Notes: generated by a model from the letters alone, not told the origin. A stretch of DNA of 35,239 nt from Sporosarcina psychrophila (GCA_020742515.1 DYWT01000209.1:1-35239), one strand, 5' to 3'; shown: positions 1 to 8,283, numbered from the stretch's first letter. Made by a program: numbers and translations.

Positions 1-323
1 ATTCGGAGAACGGCGATTCCACTTCGGTATCGGTGCAATTAATGCCTGATGGACACCACCGTTTTTCCGAAAAATGTATTGATTCTAACACTTTAGTTTA
101 ATGATACAACATCTTTAATCCAATCTGCAAGCAGGACGTCGTCAAGTGATGCATGATGGCAACTCCATTTTTTATTTGTCTACTCTTTTTTCTGTATTCC
201 ATTACTATTCCTCTAAATGATTACCTATAAACTTTTCCTGATTGGATTAAGAGGCGTTTGCCCTTACAGTCTCGTAATTCCCACATAAGCTAGATTAGAG
301 CTTTGACGAAAGGAGTGTTAAAA
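1..323. other. left-edge stretch without a complete gene
   Basis: Two plus-strand frames are open from the window edge: one stops at 47-49 and another at 99-101. Either could be the tail of a gene that begins outside the window, and neither has a recognisable motif, so no call is made. From about 100 to 310 the sequence is AT-rich and stop-dense on both strands. The only clear signal is the AAAGGAG ribosome site at 309-315 that serves the small gene at 324. Confidence 0.4.
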
Positions 324-431
324 ATGGGTCAATCTGGTGGATACGAAGGTGGATTCGCAGGGAATTCATTCGCACTGATTGTTGTTCTTTTCATCCTGTT
401 AATTATTATTGGTGCTAGCTTCATTTATTAG
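324..431 (+). CDS. YjcZ-family small membrane peptide (35 aa)
   Basis: This 35-codon gene starts with ATG eight bases after an AAAGGAG ribosome site and ends with TAG. The product has a Gly-rich N terminus (MGQSGGYEGGFAG) followed by one hydrophobic segment, about residues 16-33 (FALIVVLFILLIIIGASF). That is the layout of the YjcZ/Sporulation_YjcZ family of tiny membrane peptides found in Bacillales, several of which are made during sporulation. The gene stands alone, with its own terminator at 488-518. The family match rests on the GG-rich head plus the VVLFILLIIIG helix. Its cellular role is not known to me beyond the sporulation link. Confidence 0.85.
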   Translation: MGQSGGYEGGFAGNSFALIVVLFILLIIIGASFIY

Positions 432-487
432 GAGCCCTTGTCAGGCACCAATAAGCAATCACTAGTATGGAAACATATCTGATTTCA

Positions 488-518
488 GAGGGCGCTTTTA
501 AAGGCGCCCTCTTTCTTT
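488..518 (+). terminator. intrinsic terminator after the YjcZ-like gene
   Basis: Perfect 8-bp stem GAGGGCGC/GCGCCCTC (488-495 with 504-511), extended by A-T pairs in the loop, then a T-rich tail at 512-518. Confidence 0.85.
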
Positions 519-589
519 AATTTTCCTGAATGAAACTTAATACATAGAGCGGTCGTCCAATACTGAATCAGCGATCGGGGGTTCATGCT

Positions 590-1234
590 ATGAAAAGAGG
601 ACTTAGTTTATCAGTAATTAGCATCGTTTTCCTTCTGTGGATCGAACAATCTTTAGAGGTTGCATACTTATGGAAAACGGTGGCGAAAGCGATGCTTTTC
701 CTATTTATCCCGGTCATTTTATTCCGAAAGTCAGGATTCCCATTCTTACGCCTGCGTCTAACCGATCAAAAGAGCATGAAAATTGCAATCGGTTCCGGAG
801 TTGCAATTACAGGGATTATCCTTGTGGCTTTCATTATTTTACAGCCATTCATAGATATTGATGCGCTAATCGTTGACCTTTCTAAGGCGGGTATAACGAC
901 TCTAACTTTTCCGTTCATCGCCTTATACATCCTACTCGGTAATTCGATACTGGAGGAGTTTTTCTTCCGCGGTCTGTTGCCGAATCTTATCGGAAAGTCA
1001 CAGGTTCGATATGTTTTACCCTCTTTCCTTTTCGCGGTCTACCATATCACGATTTTTCTTCCATGGTTCAGCCTTCCCCTCCTCGTGCTAGCCGTTTCGG
1101 GGCTTTGGATCGGCGGAATTATTTTTCAGCTTGCCAATGAAAAAAGTGGAACAATTTTACCCTCTTGGACAATTCACATGTTCGCGGATATTGGAGTCCT
1201 GATTGTCGGCATCTATGTCATTTACTTCTATTGA
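590..1234 (+). CDS. CPBP family intramembrane metalloprotease
   Basis: The product is a 214-residue polytopic membrane protein of the CPBP (CAAX protease and bacteriocin-processing, Abi/Rce1) family. The motifs are EEFFFR with the Glu pair at 122-123 and Arg127, FAVYH with His152, and a third His at 196 (WTIHMFAD), where the family usually has HxxxN or HxxxD. Hydrophobic segments lie near residues 5-20, 30-45, 63-85, 105-120, 142-160, 162-182 and 198-214. These enzymes cleave within membranes, and bacterial members are tied to peptide processing or self-immunity; the substrate cannot be inferred here. A GGGGG run at 577-581 serves as ribosome site. The end is followed at once by the small gene at 1248, so the two probably form one operon. 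Confidence 0.85.
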   Translation: MKRGLSLSVISIVFLLWIEQSLEVAYLWKTVAKAMLFLFIPVILFRKSGFPFLRLRLTDQKSMKIAIGSGVAITGIILVAFIILQPFIDIDALIVDLSKAGITTLTFPFIALYILLGNSILEEFFFRGLLPNLIGKSQVRYVLPSFLFAVYHITIFLPWFSLPLLVLAVSGLWIGGIIFQLANEKSGTILPSWTIHMFADIGVLIVGIYVIYFY

Positions 1235-1247
1235 AAGGGTGAACGAG

Positions 1248-1607
1248 TTGGATGAAAAGCAACCATTCAAAATACGCTACCTGCTAGTTACTTTCATGGC
1301 ATTCCTCATTGCGCTCTTATTTTACTATGGACAAACATTTGAGGAGGCTCTTTATTCTGAAGGGTTCCCCGTCCCCGACCAGGCAAAAATTCAGAAAGTC
1401 TCAAGTGAAAAAAGCTTTGAGAGTTACACTTGGAAACCAGCATCCGAAGAACATGGCTTGCCTATTCGCTACAAGTTAATTATCCGATTGAGCGGATGGA
1501 AAAAAGTTGATCAAACGGGAACAATGACGACGTATGAAAAAGAAGGTAGGAAGGTTGATATCATTTCACGGAAAAACTATCTTGGAATATACGGTCAAAA
1601 AGAATAA
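1248..1607 (+). CDS. small single-pass membrane protein, unknown function
   Basis: The protein is about 119 residues, not recognised. It has a basic N-terminal patch, one membrane helix (about residues 12-27, LLVTFMAFLIALLFYY) and a soluble, mostly charged tail ending in LGIYGQKE, which is probably extracytoplasmic. I choose the TTG at 1248 because AAAGGGTGA (1234-1242) lies at proper spacing. The open frame runs back to a TTG at 1203, but that would overlap the protease gene by 32 bases and has no ribosome site. The ribosome site overlaps the stop codon of the upstream CPBP gene, which suggests translational coupling. A shared terminator follows at 1607. Confidence 0.65.
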   Translation: MDEKQPFKIRYLLVTFMAFLIALLFYYGQTFEEALYSEGFPVPDQAKIQKVSSEKSFESYTWKPASEEHGLPIRYKLIIRLSGWKKVDQTGTMTTYEKEGRKVDIISRKNYLGIYGQKE

Positions 1608-1655
1608 AGCTGTACGCATTCCCCCTTCTATAAGGGCATTGCGTACAGCTTTTTG
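1607..1655. terminator. bidirectional terminator between convergent genes
   Basis: 12-bp perfect stem AAGCTGTACGCA (1607-1618) with TGCGTACAGCTT (1640-1651), T tract on the right and A tract on the left. It can end both the rightward small gene and the leftward histidine kinase operon. Confidence 0.85.
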
Positions 1656-1668
1656 TATTATATATTTA

Positions 1669-3870
1669 TTAAACGCCCGCCACGACAACCGTTACTTTGA
1701 ATAAATCCCCATCGACTTCGATCTTCATATTCCCATTATGCAAATCGACGATGGATTGTGCAATCGCAAGACCAAGTCCAGAACCATCCGTATGCCGTGA
1801 TGTATCTGCTCGCTTAAAACGTTCAAACAGTTCATCTGTGTTTTCACCTAGCTCATACTTCGTCACATTTTTCACGACGAATTCAGCATTATCGCCCACT
1901 TTTCGTAGCGTAATATAAACACGGGTGCCGGGCATTGTGTATTTGATAGCATTGACAATTAAATTATCCAGTACACGCCACCATCTTTTTCCGTCCACAT
2001 AAGCAACGAGCGCAGACGCTGGAAAGTTCACCCTGAAGTCAAGTCCTGATTTCGCAATTTCCTCTTCGTGCTCTGCAAGTGCTTGTTGGAGTAATTGCGT
2101 CAAATCGGCACGTTGCTTATGCAGCTCCAAATTGCCGCTCGCCATTTTTGACACTTCGAATAGATCCTCGATCAATGTCTTCAATCGCTGAGACTTTTTA
2201 TCTAAAATATCTACATATTTTGTACGTTCTTCAGCAGTGATATCTTCCTTTTTCAACAGGTCTGTGTACGTAATAATTGAGGTCAATGGTGTTCGAAGGT
2301 CGTGGCTGACATTTGTAATCAGTTCCGTTTTTAGCCGTTCGCTCTTCGCCTGTTCAGTCATTGATACATGGACACCTTCACGCAAGCTATTCAAATTCTT
2401 CGCGTGTTCGGCAAGAGGTGACTTCCCTTCGACCTTAATTTCCTCATGAAGACGACCGTTCGCCATTTCTTCCGTAGCCAAGATAATTCGGTTCAAATAA
2501 GCCGAACGTATCACCAACATATAAAGTGCCGGCAAGCCTAGAAAAAGAACAGCAGGAATGTAGAGAATCAAAGATGGAGGCATCATTAAAACGACTGCGA
2601 AACCAATTCCAGCAAGGAAAAAGCCGATGAGTAAAATGAATGTCTGAACGCCAATTGACTTTTTCAAAAACATCTCTTTAAAAGCTCCAAGGAATTTCAC
2701 TGTGTAACTGTCTGCGATGTCCTGTACAAGTACCCCTTCATGTTCCAATCTTATTATTCCATTAACGATTTGAAACACGGTTACCAACAAGAACAGAACA
2801 AGAAATGCAAACTGTATCACGATTGTTATCCATGCCTCCATGCTGTTCACAAAAATGATATAGGAGAACCTGTGTGACATGGCAGTTAATGCAACGTATA
2901 GTGCGAAAACAGAAATACCTAATAGCATTACTTTCATATCAATTTTGAGTTGATCATATTTCACGACTAAGTGATTTTGAGTTACCCATTCCTTTTTAAA
3001 TTGTAGTTTTGTGAACAACACAACTAATGCAAGTGCTCCTACTAACCACAGAACAAACGAAAAATATCTGTCCTGGTTATATCGTTTTACTTCATGACTG
3101 AGTAATCCATCTTTCAAAGCAACTTTCGGAACGATAACTTCACCTTCAAATGCCCGCACAGTATTGCTGATTGATAACATGTCGTCCCAGTCCATTTCAA
3201 TTTCACTTCTCACATAACCTACGGAACCCCAATTCTCCCGTGCTGGTATTGACTGTGCTTTAAAATATCCATTTCCTTCATTAAAAGTTCTTTTATAAGC
3301 AGCAGGAGCATTGATATCGCCTGAAGTGAACGTTTCTCCTGTTTTGGTATCTTTAAATTTGTATGCAACCGGGAAACCTTCAAAGCTCTGTTCTTGATTT
3401 TCAATCAAATAGCGATTCAGGAAAGCTGCCTTTTCAGCTCTAATTTTTGCTTCTACATGCGCATCACTTTCAAAGTTTTGTTGGATATCATCTATTTTAT
3501 CGTCTCTTTCCTTGATTAATGCGGATTTCAGCTTTTCACTTTTAGCCGCTTCTGCATCTGCAATCCGATCCACGTATTGGTCTTGGATATTGGCGATTTG
3601 CTCTGACAAGGATCCGTACTGATTACGGTGTTCCTCAATTTCCGATTTCGCTACCAGAATCTTTTTTTCTGCTTCTTCTAAATTAACCGGATTTAAAACG
3701 GTTGGACCGATGTTTTCATAAAAATTATTCATACTGGATTTAAAGTCTTCCGTTTCGACGAAACTTTTTCCGATATATTGAGGACCCTTCTGAACAATAG
3801 AAATAAGTGCCATTAAAAATACCGCTGCAAGTACAGTCCACAATATAAGGGGCGATCGATTACTATTCAT
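1669..3870 (-). CDS. multi-pass sensor histidine kinase
   Basis: The 733-residue membrane sensor kinase partners with the OmpR-type regulator upstream. Order: TM1 (about 8-26); an extracytoplasmic domain of about 240 residues that begins with a charged helical, coiled-coil-like stretch (65-155); then five or so membrane helices (about 268-288, 313-331, 345-370, 408-430, 434-453); a HAMP-like linker (460-500); HisKA with phospho-His523 in the H-box NVSHDLRTPLTS; and HATPase_c with N-box DNLIVNAIKYT (636-646), F-box LFERFKR (681-687) and G-box GSGLGLAI (697-704). The usual DxGxG box is degenerate, as in several VanS-like kinases. The start ATG has an AAGGAGG ribosome site. The kinase is last in a leftward operon: regulator, small membrane protein, kinase. 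The signal sensed cannot be read from sequence. Confidence 0.9.
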   Translation of the reverse strand: MNSNRSPLILWTVLAAVFLMALISIVQKGPQYIGKSFVETEDFKSSMNNFYENIGPTVLNPVNLEEAEKKILVAKSEIEEHRNQYGSLSEQIANIQDQYVDRIADAEAAKSEKLKSALIKERDDKIDDIQQNFESDAHVEAKIRAEKAAFLNRYLIENQEQSFEGFPVAYKFKDTKTGETFTSGDINAPAAYKRTFNEGNGYFKAQSIPARENWGSVGYVRSEIEMDWDDMLSISNTVRAFEGEVIVPKVALKDGLLSHEVKRYNQDRYFSFVLWLVGALALVVLFTKLQFKKEWVTQNHLVVKYDQLKIDMKVMLLGISVFALYVALTAMSHRFSYIIFVNSMEAWITIVIQFAFLVLFLLVTVFQIVNGIIRLEHEGVLVQDIADSYTVKFLGAFKEMFLKKSIGVQTFILLIGFFLAGIGFAVVLMMPPSLILYIPAVLFLGLPALYMLVIRSAYLNRIILATEEMANGRLHEEIKVEGKSPLAEHAKNLNSLREGVHVSMTEQAKSERLKTELITNVSHDLRTPLTSIITYTDLLKKEDITAEERTKYVDILDKKSQRLKTLIEDLFEVSKMASGNLELHKQRADLTQLLQQALAEHEEEIAKSGLDFRVNFPASALVAYVDGKRWWRVLDNLIVNAIKYTMPGTRVYITLRKVGDNAEFVVKNVTKYELGENTDELFERFKRADTSRHTDGSGLGLAIAQSIVDLHNGNMKIEVDGDLFKVTVVVAGV

Positions 3871-3872
3871 AG

Positions 3873-4049
3873 TTAAACGCCTCCTTTAATAAGTCGAGTC
3901 AATTGGGCAATTGCCCTACCCGAATTTTCCATGCCATTGCTAACCAGTTCAATGATGTGGGCGAAACAGTAACCAATACTTAACGCCGCTATGACAATCC
4001 CAATGATTGACCAAACAACAGCCCAGTCATTTTTCGATTTTGTAACCAA
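3873..4049 (-). CDS. 58-aa single-pass membrane protein inside the two-component operon
   Basis: This short frame lies between the response regulator and the kinase. It starts with TTG at 4047-4049, preceded by AAAGGTGG about nine bases upstream, overlaps the last 23 bases of the regulator, and stops two bases before the kinase ATG. The product begins VTKSKNDWAVVWSI, has one strong membrane helix (about residues 10-30, rich in Ile, Val, Ala, Gly), then an amphipathic tail (HIIELVSNGMENSG... LTRLIKGGV). The kinase ribosome site AAAGGAGG lies within its last codons, so translation is probably coupled. The tight packing with both neighbours argues it is a real gene. A role as an accessory or connector for the kinase is inference. 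I do not recognise the family. Confidence 0.65.
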   Translation of the reverse strand: MVTKSKNDWAVVWSIIGIVIAALSIGYCFAHIIELVSNGMENSGRAIAQLTRLIKGGV

Positions 4050-4716
4050 CGCCCCACACCACCTTTACATATCTTGGATTTTTCGAATCTGCTTCGATTT
4101 TCTCACGGATTTTACGTATATGTACCGCTACTATATTTTCAGCATTATACGCGGCTTCATTCCAGACACGCTCGTAAATTTCATTGATGGAAAAAACGCG
4201 CCCCGCATTTTTCATCAGTAATTCTGTAATTTTATATTCAATCGGCGTCAACTTTACCACATCTCCGTCGACGGTTATTTCTTTTGCTTCTTCATCAAGA
4301 ACCAACCCATCGATTTCTACCTTTTTCTGTCCGTCATACGTACCGAATTGGATATAACGGCGAAGTTGAGACTTTACGCGTGCCATTAATTCCATCGGGT
4401 GGAATGGCTTCGTCACATAATCATCCGCGCCAACGGACAACCCATGAATTTTATCGGAATCCTCGGCCTTAGCGCTTAACATGATAATCGGGATATTACG
4501 AGCTTCCCGAATTTTGAACGTCGCTGTAATACCATCCATATTCGGCATCATAATGTCGAGTATGAGAAGATGAACGTCATTCGACTCCAACAGCTCTAGC
4601 GCCTCTTTACCGTCCGCTGCCTTTAGCACATCATATCCTTCATTTTTCAAATAAATTTCTATCCCATCACGGATATCCTGATCGTCATCCGCTACAAGTA
4701 CTGTGAATTTCGCCAT
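4027..4716 (-). CDS. OmpR/PhoB-type response regulator
   Basis: The 229-residue regulator has a receiver domain (1-120) with acidic pocket DDD at 10-12, phospho-acceptor Asp54 (LLILDIMMPNMDG), and the conserved switch/lysine region MLSAKAED near residue 102. A winged-helix Trans_reg_C domain follows (about 132-228: LTPIEYKITELLMKNAGRV, VHIRKIREKIE, VVWGVGYKIEK). The open frame extends to a GTG at 4725, but that GTG lies inside the GAGGTG ribosome site, so the ATG at 4716 is the likely start. It is the first gene of the leftward operon with the small membrane protein and the sensor kinase. Its targets are unknown; autoregulation is possible but no operator was recognised in the AT-rich leader. 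Confidence 0.92.
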   Translation of the reverse strand: MAKFTVLVADDDQDIRDGIEIYLKNEGYDVLKAADGKEALELLESNDVHLLILDIMMPNMDGITATFKIREARNIPIIMLSAKAEDSDKIHGLSVGADDYVTKPFHPMELMARVKSQLRRYIQFGTYDGQKKVEIDGLVLDEEAKEITVDGDVVKLTPIEYKITELLMKNAGRVFSINEIYERVWNEAAYNAENIVAVHIRKIREKIEADSKNPRYVKVVWGVGYKIEK

Positions 4717-4822
4717 CTTCCGCACCTCGCTTTACTCTATGATACCAATTGTAACCGCCAAATCTTAACATTTACCAACTGTAAATATGAAGAAACTCTT
4801 AAGATGAATTGTATTTGTATTT

Positions 4823-4894
4823 CAAACAAACACGTTTAATTGTACTTTTGTGTTTGTTTTTGAATTGACTGGGTGACTGTCACCCAGTCAATTC
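4823..4894. repeat. intergenic double-hairpin repeat, copy 1
   Basis: Two adjacent inverted repeats. The first is AAACAAACAC (4824-4833) with GTGTTTGTTT (4850-4859). The second is a 33-bp perfect palindrome: GAATTGACTGGGTGAC (4862-4877), centre T at 4878, and its exact complement at 4879-4894. The combination of a CAAACAAACACG stem and a GGTnaCTGTCACC core recurs at 8284-8336. It lies in the 256-bp gap between the leftward regulator and the rightward dehydrogenase. Confidence 0.75.
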
Positions 4895-4972
4895 AGTCAA
4901 TTGGTGCATATTCGACAGTAGACAAACATATCAATAGCATGCAAGGACAAACTACTATTGGGGGTAATGTTG

Positions 4973-6187
4973 ATGTCAAATCGTGCCGTTGTATACAAAG
5001 AACCAGGAAAAGTTTCAATTGAAAATATTGGTTTTCCAGATTTGGTGTTACGGGATGGCCCCGGGGTGAATCCACTAAATGTCGGACGTAAGTGTGAACA
5101 CGGAGTCATTCTAAAAGTGGTTGCTACAAATATTTGCGGAAGTGATCAGCATATGGTGCGCGGGAGAACAACTGCACCAAGTGGTCTAGCATTAGGACAT
5201 GAAATTACCGGACAAGTCATTGAAGCAGGTCGGGATGTAGAATTTATGAAAGTAGGAGATCTTGTCTCCGTACCTTTTAATATTGCTTGTGGTCGCTGTA
5301 GAAATTGCAAATCACAAGATACTCATATTTGTGAAAACGTAAATCCAGACCGTCCTGGATCAGCTTACGGTTATGTTGATATGGGTGGTTGGGTCGGTGG
5401 ACAATCAGAGTATGTAATGGTTCCTTATGCAGACTTTCAACTATTGAAGTTTCCAGATAAAGCACAAGCAATGGAAAAAATTCTTGATTTAGCTATGCTA
5501 TCAGATATTTTCCCAACAGGATTTCATGGAGCATACAGTGCCGGAGTTACAATTGGATCGACTGTATATATAGCGGGGGCTGGCCCTGTGGGATTAGCAG
5601 CCGCTCATTCAGCACAACTATTAGGCGCCTCTTGTGTCATTGTTGGAGATATGATTGAAGAACGATTGGCGCAAGCAAGAAGTTTCGGATGCGAAACAAT
5701 CAACCTTAGTCAGCATGATGATATAGGCGAACAAATTGCACAAATTCTCGGAACTCCCGAAGTTGATTGTGCTGTTGACTGCGTCGGGTTCGAAGCGCAT
5801 GGTAACGGACCTAATCGCGGAGAAGCACCTGCAGCTGTTCTTAACTCAATTATGGAAGTGACACGTGCTGGAGGCAAATTAGGAATTCCAGGTTTGTACG
5901 TAACTGGAGATCCAGGAGCGACTGATGAAGATGCCAAATTTGGGACGTTGAAAATCCGAATGGGATTAGGCTGGGCAAAAGCACATCATTTCGTTACGGG
6001 ACAAACTCCTGTCATGAAGTACCATGAGTTTTTAATGAAATCAATACTGAGCGGTAAAGCCCAAATTGCTAAGGCAGTAAATGCTACGCTTATTTCATTA
6101 GAAGAGGCGCCTAATGGATACCAAGTTTTTGATAAAGGTGCAGCGAAAAAGTTCGTTATCGATCCACATGGACTGATAAAAAGATAA
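4973..6187 (+). CDS. fdhA: glutathione-independent formaldehyde dehydrogenase (zinc alcohol dehydrogenase family)
   Basis: The 404-residue zinc-dependent medium-chain dehydrogenase resembles the Pseudomonas FdhA/PFDH type, which oxidises formaldehyde to formate with tightly bound NAD and without glutathione. Catalytic zinc ligands: Cys55 (NICGSDQH) and His76 (GHEITG). Structural zinc ligands: Cys106, 109, 112 and 120 (ACGRCRNCKSQDTHIC). Rossmann motif AGAGPVG at 201-207. The long insertions typical of PFDH are present (RPGSAYGYVDMGGWVGGQSEY; GFEAHGNGPNRGEAPAAVLN). The ATG at 4973 is chosen because GGGGGT (4960-4965) is seven bases upstream; a TTG at 4958 is open but lacks a ribosome site. A channel gene follows 107 bases downstream. 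Other small aldehydes or alcohols are possible substrates. Confidence 0.88.
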   Translation: MSNRAVVYKEPGKVSIENIGFPDLVLRDGPGVNPLNVGRKCEHGVILKVVATNICGSDQHMVRGRTTAPSGLALGHEITGQVIEAGRDVEFMKVGDLVSVPFNIACGRCRNCKSQDTHICENVNPDRPGSAYGYVDMGGWVGGQSEYVMVPYADFQLLKFPDKAQAMEKILDLAMLSDIFPTGFHGAYSAGVTIGSTVYIAGAGPVGLAAAHSAQLLGASCVIVGDMIEERLAQARSFGCETINLSQHDDIGEQIAQILGTPEVDCAVDCVGFEAHGNGPNRGEAPAAVLNSIMEVTRAGGKLGIPGLYVTGDPGATDEDAKFGTLKIRMGLGWAKAHHFVTGQTPVMKYHEFLMKSILSGKAQIAKAVNATLISLEEAPNGYQVFDKGAAKKFVIDPHGLIKR

Positions 6188-6294
6188 CCAGTTTAACATA
6201 GATGATAACTATCCATGGCAAAAGCTTTGACAGTCTTATAAGCGAGCTGTGGATTTTTTCTATCCCGTATCGACAATCAGGGGGGGAATTTTCT

Positions 6295-7101
6295 ATGTCG
6301 GCATTTTTAGGTGAATTAATTGGAACAATGATCTTAGTCACTTTAGGTTGCGGTGTTGTTGGCGGTGTTGTGCTTAATAAAACCAAATCAAAAGATTCTG
6401 GTTGGATTGTGATTACGATGGGCTTTGGACTAGCCGTAGCAGTAGCTATTTATGCAGTGGGCGGGATAAGTGGTGCCCATATTAATCCGGCAGTTACAGT
6501 AGGATTAGCCGTGATTGGCGCCTTTCCCTGGGCAGATGTTCCGGCGTATATTTTAGCTCAACTCATTGGTGCTTTTATCGGAGCAGTTATTGTTTACGTT
6601 AACTATTTACCACACTGGGAAGAAACAAGCGATAAAGACCAAAAGTTAGTTATTTTTTCAACCATTCCAGCCATAAGAAAGCCGCTTTCCAATTTAGTAA
6701 GAGAAATGATCGGTACATTCGTACTTGTCCTTGGAATACTTGCGATTGGTGCAAATGAATTTACAGAAGGTCTTAATCCACTCATCGTCGGATTCCTTGT
6801 CCTCTCCATTGGATTGTCACTAGGAGGAACAACCGGCTTTGCGATTAATCCCGCGCGTGACTTAGGTCCAAGAATTGCTCATTTTTTATTACCGATACAC
6901 GGAAAAGGGTCATCTGATTGGCGTTATGCTTGGGTTCCAATTGTTGGTCCATTACTTGGTGGGGTATTTGGAGCTCTTTTTTATCAACAAGTGTTCAGCG
7001 GGATAAATTCTGTGGAATTTTGGATTATAGGTGTAATTTGTATTATTACAATTCTAAGTGCATATTTCTTGAACAAGATGGGGAAAACTCAACAAATATG
7101 A
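6295..7101 (+). CDS. aquaporin/glycerol-facilitator family channel
   Basis: The 268-residue MIP-family channel has six hydrophobic helices and the two NPA half-helices: GAHINPAVT (NPA 64-66) and GFAINPARDLGPR (NPA 185-187). The Asp189 after the second NPA-R (NPARDLGPR) is the signature of the glycerol-conducting GlpF branch rather than of water-selective channels. An AGGGGGGAA ribosome site ends six bases before the ATG at 6295, which rules out the longer frame from 6202. The gene follows the formaldehyde dehydrogenase in the same direction, not glpK/glpD. The solute could therefore be glycerol or another small polar molecule linked to that enzyme; this is inference. Confidence 0.88.
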   Translation: MSAFLGELIGTMILVTLGCGVVGGVVLNKTKSKDSGWIVITMGFGLAVAVAIYAVGGISGAHINPAVTVGLAVIGAFPWADVPAYILAQLIGAFIGAVIVYVNYLPHWEETSDKDQKLVIFSTIPAIRKPLSNLVREMIGTFVLVLGILAIGANEFTEGLNPLIVGFLVLSIGLSLGGTTGFAINPARDLGPRIAHFLLPIHGKGSSDWRYAWVPIVGPLLGGVFGALFYQQVFSGINSVEFWIIGVICIITILSAYFLNKMGKTQQI

Positions 7102-7143
7102 ATGCAGTCCATTAACCATTAGATAACCCAAAGAAACATGAAT

Positions 7144-7205
7144 AAACACCCCCTGCATCAAATTTGGTTAGTGTCTAAACCGACTAAACAGGAGGGTGTT
7201 TTCTA
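7144..7205 (+). terminator. terminator after the channel gene
   Basis: Inverted repeat AAACACCCCCTG (7144-7155) with CAGGAGGGTGTTT (7189-7201), one bulge, long loop, then a short T-rich tail (TTCT). Confidence 0.65.
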
Positions 7206-7219
7206 ATGGAGGTAACAAC

Positions 7220-7276
7220 ATGCATACGATGGATTATGGGAATTCTATTCACTCGTTTTATCCGTTCTTAAACTGA
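7220..7276 (+). CDS. possible 18-codon leader or relic peptide
   Basis: An ATG at 7220 lies seven bases after a strong ATGGAGGT ribosome site and opens an 18-codon frame (MHTMDYGNSIHSFYPFLN) ending in TGA at 7276. The rest of the 243-base gap between the channel and the CPBP gene holds only the terminator. The ribosome site is as good as that of any gene here, but nothing else supports a function. It may be a leader peptide, or the 5' relic of a lost gene. Confidence 0.25.
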   Translation: MHTMDYGNSIHSFYPFLN

Positions 7277-7344
7277 TTGTCACTATTTTCACGTTCTAAA
7301 GACTCTGCAAAGTCATACTACTTCAGTCATATTGGAGGGCTAAG

Positions 7345-8232
7345 ATGTTTAAAAACCCATTTGGCCAAATTAGGGCTGGCTGGCTCATATTACTAGCTTT
7401 TGTTGCGATGCTAATTGTTCAACAGTTATTCTCACTTCCCGGAATACTTCTATTAATTTCAACTGAATCACCTTTTAATGGAGAGTCTGGTTATCTCGAT
7501 ATACAAACTGCTTTGGATACACATCCCTGGATTTCCCTTTTAGTCCAAGGCGGTGGTACAGCCGGAGGAATAGTAATAACTCTTTTATTATGGCGTTTTT
7601 TAAATAAGGGTTCGTTGAAAGAGCTTGGCTTTAGAGGCTCGATGAAAGACTTATGGTTTGGACTTTTTCTTGGCGCCTTATCGATTATCGTGATTTTTAT
7701 TATATTAATGGCGACTGCCAATATTTCGCTCATTAATTCATTTTCAAATCCTCATTTTTCAATGTTTACGGTTACTTTTCTACTTATGTTTATTCTCGTT
7801 GGCATCTTTGAGGAAATGTTTTTTAGAGGTTATGTTATGTCCACCATGGCAAACAGAGGGAATAATAAGTGGGTTATCTATGTGGCATCCGCCTTGATTT
7901 TCAGCATAGCGCATGGTGCAAATCCGAATGTAAGTATTTTAGGATTAGTAAACATTGCTTTGGTCGGAATTTTATTCGCTTATATGTTTAACGCCACGAA
8001 TAGTCTTTGGCTACCCATTGGTTACCACATTACTTGGAACTACTTCCAGGGGAATGTCTTTGGTTTTGCGGTAAGCGGTACAGCACCGAACGGAATCTAT
8101 AATGTTGAAATAGCTGAGGGACATGATTGGTTGACAGGCGGTGCATTTGGTCTGGAAGGTGGACTACTAGCAACGCTACTCATCTTGACCGGCTTTATCG
8201 CCACAAGGTTTTATGCTAAATGGACAGATTAA
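7345..8232 (+). CDS. CPBP family intramembrane metalloprotease
   Basis: The 295-residue polytopic membrane protein is a second CPBP-type (Abi/Rce1) protease in this window, longer than the one at 590. Motifs: Glu156-Glu157 and Arg161 in FEEMFFRGY, His190 in FSIAHGANPN, and His228/Asn232 in GYHITWNYFQGN, so all four conserved motifs are intact. Membrane helices lie at about 12-37, 63-83, 103-124, 140-156, 176-190, 197-218 and 265-288. The start ATG has a TTGGAGGG ribosome site. The gene is apparently monocistronic; its 3' end converges on the EamA gene with a hairpin repeat between them. The substrate is unknown. Confidence 0.88.
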   Translation: MFKNPFGQIRAGWLILLAFVAMLIVQQLFSLPGILLLISTESPFNGESGYLDIQTALDTHPWISLLVQGGGTAGGIVITLLLWRFLNKGSLKELGFRGSMKDLWFGLFLGALSIIVIFIILMATANISLINSFSNPHFSMFTVTFLLMFILVGIFEEMFFRGYVMSTMANRGNNKWVIYVASALIFSIAHGANPNVSILGLVNIALVGILFAYMFNATNSLWLPIGYHITWNYFQGNVFGFAVSGTAPNGIYNVEIAEGHDWLTGGAFGLEGGLLATLLILTGFIATRFYAKWTD

Positions 8233-8283
8233 AGAAATACGGAAGGCCCCTAAAGCCCCCTATATATCAGTTTTCCTCAGTGT

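Noticed and set aside
1203-1247. Upstream extension of the small membrane protein gene to the TTG at 1203
   Set aside because: It would overlap the CPBP gene by 32 bases with no ribosome site, while the TTG at 1248 has AAAGGGTGA at proper spacing.
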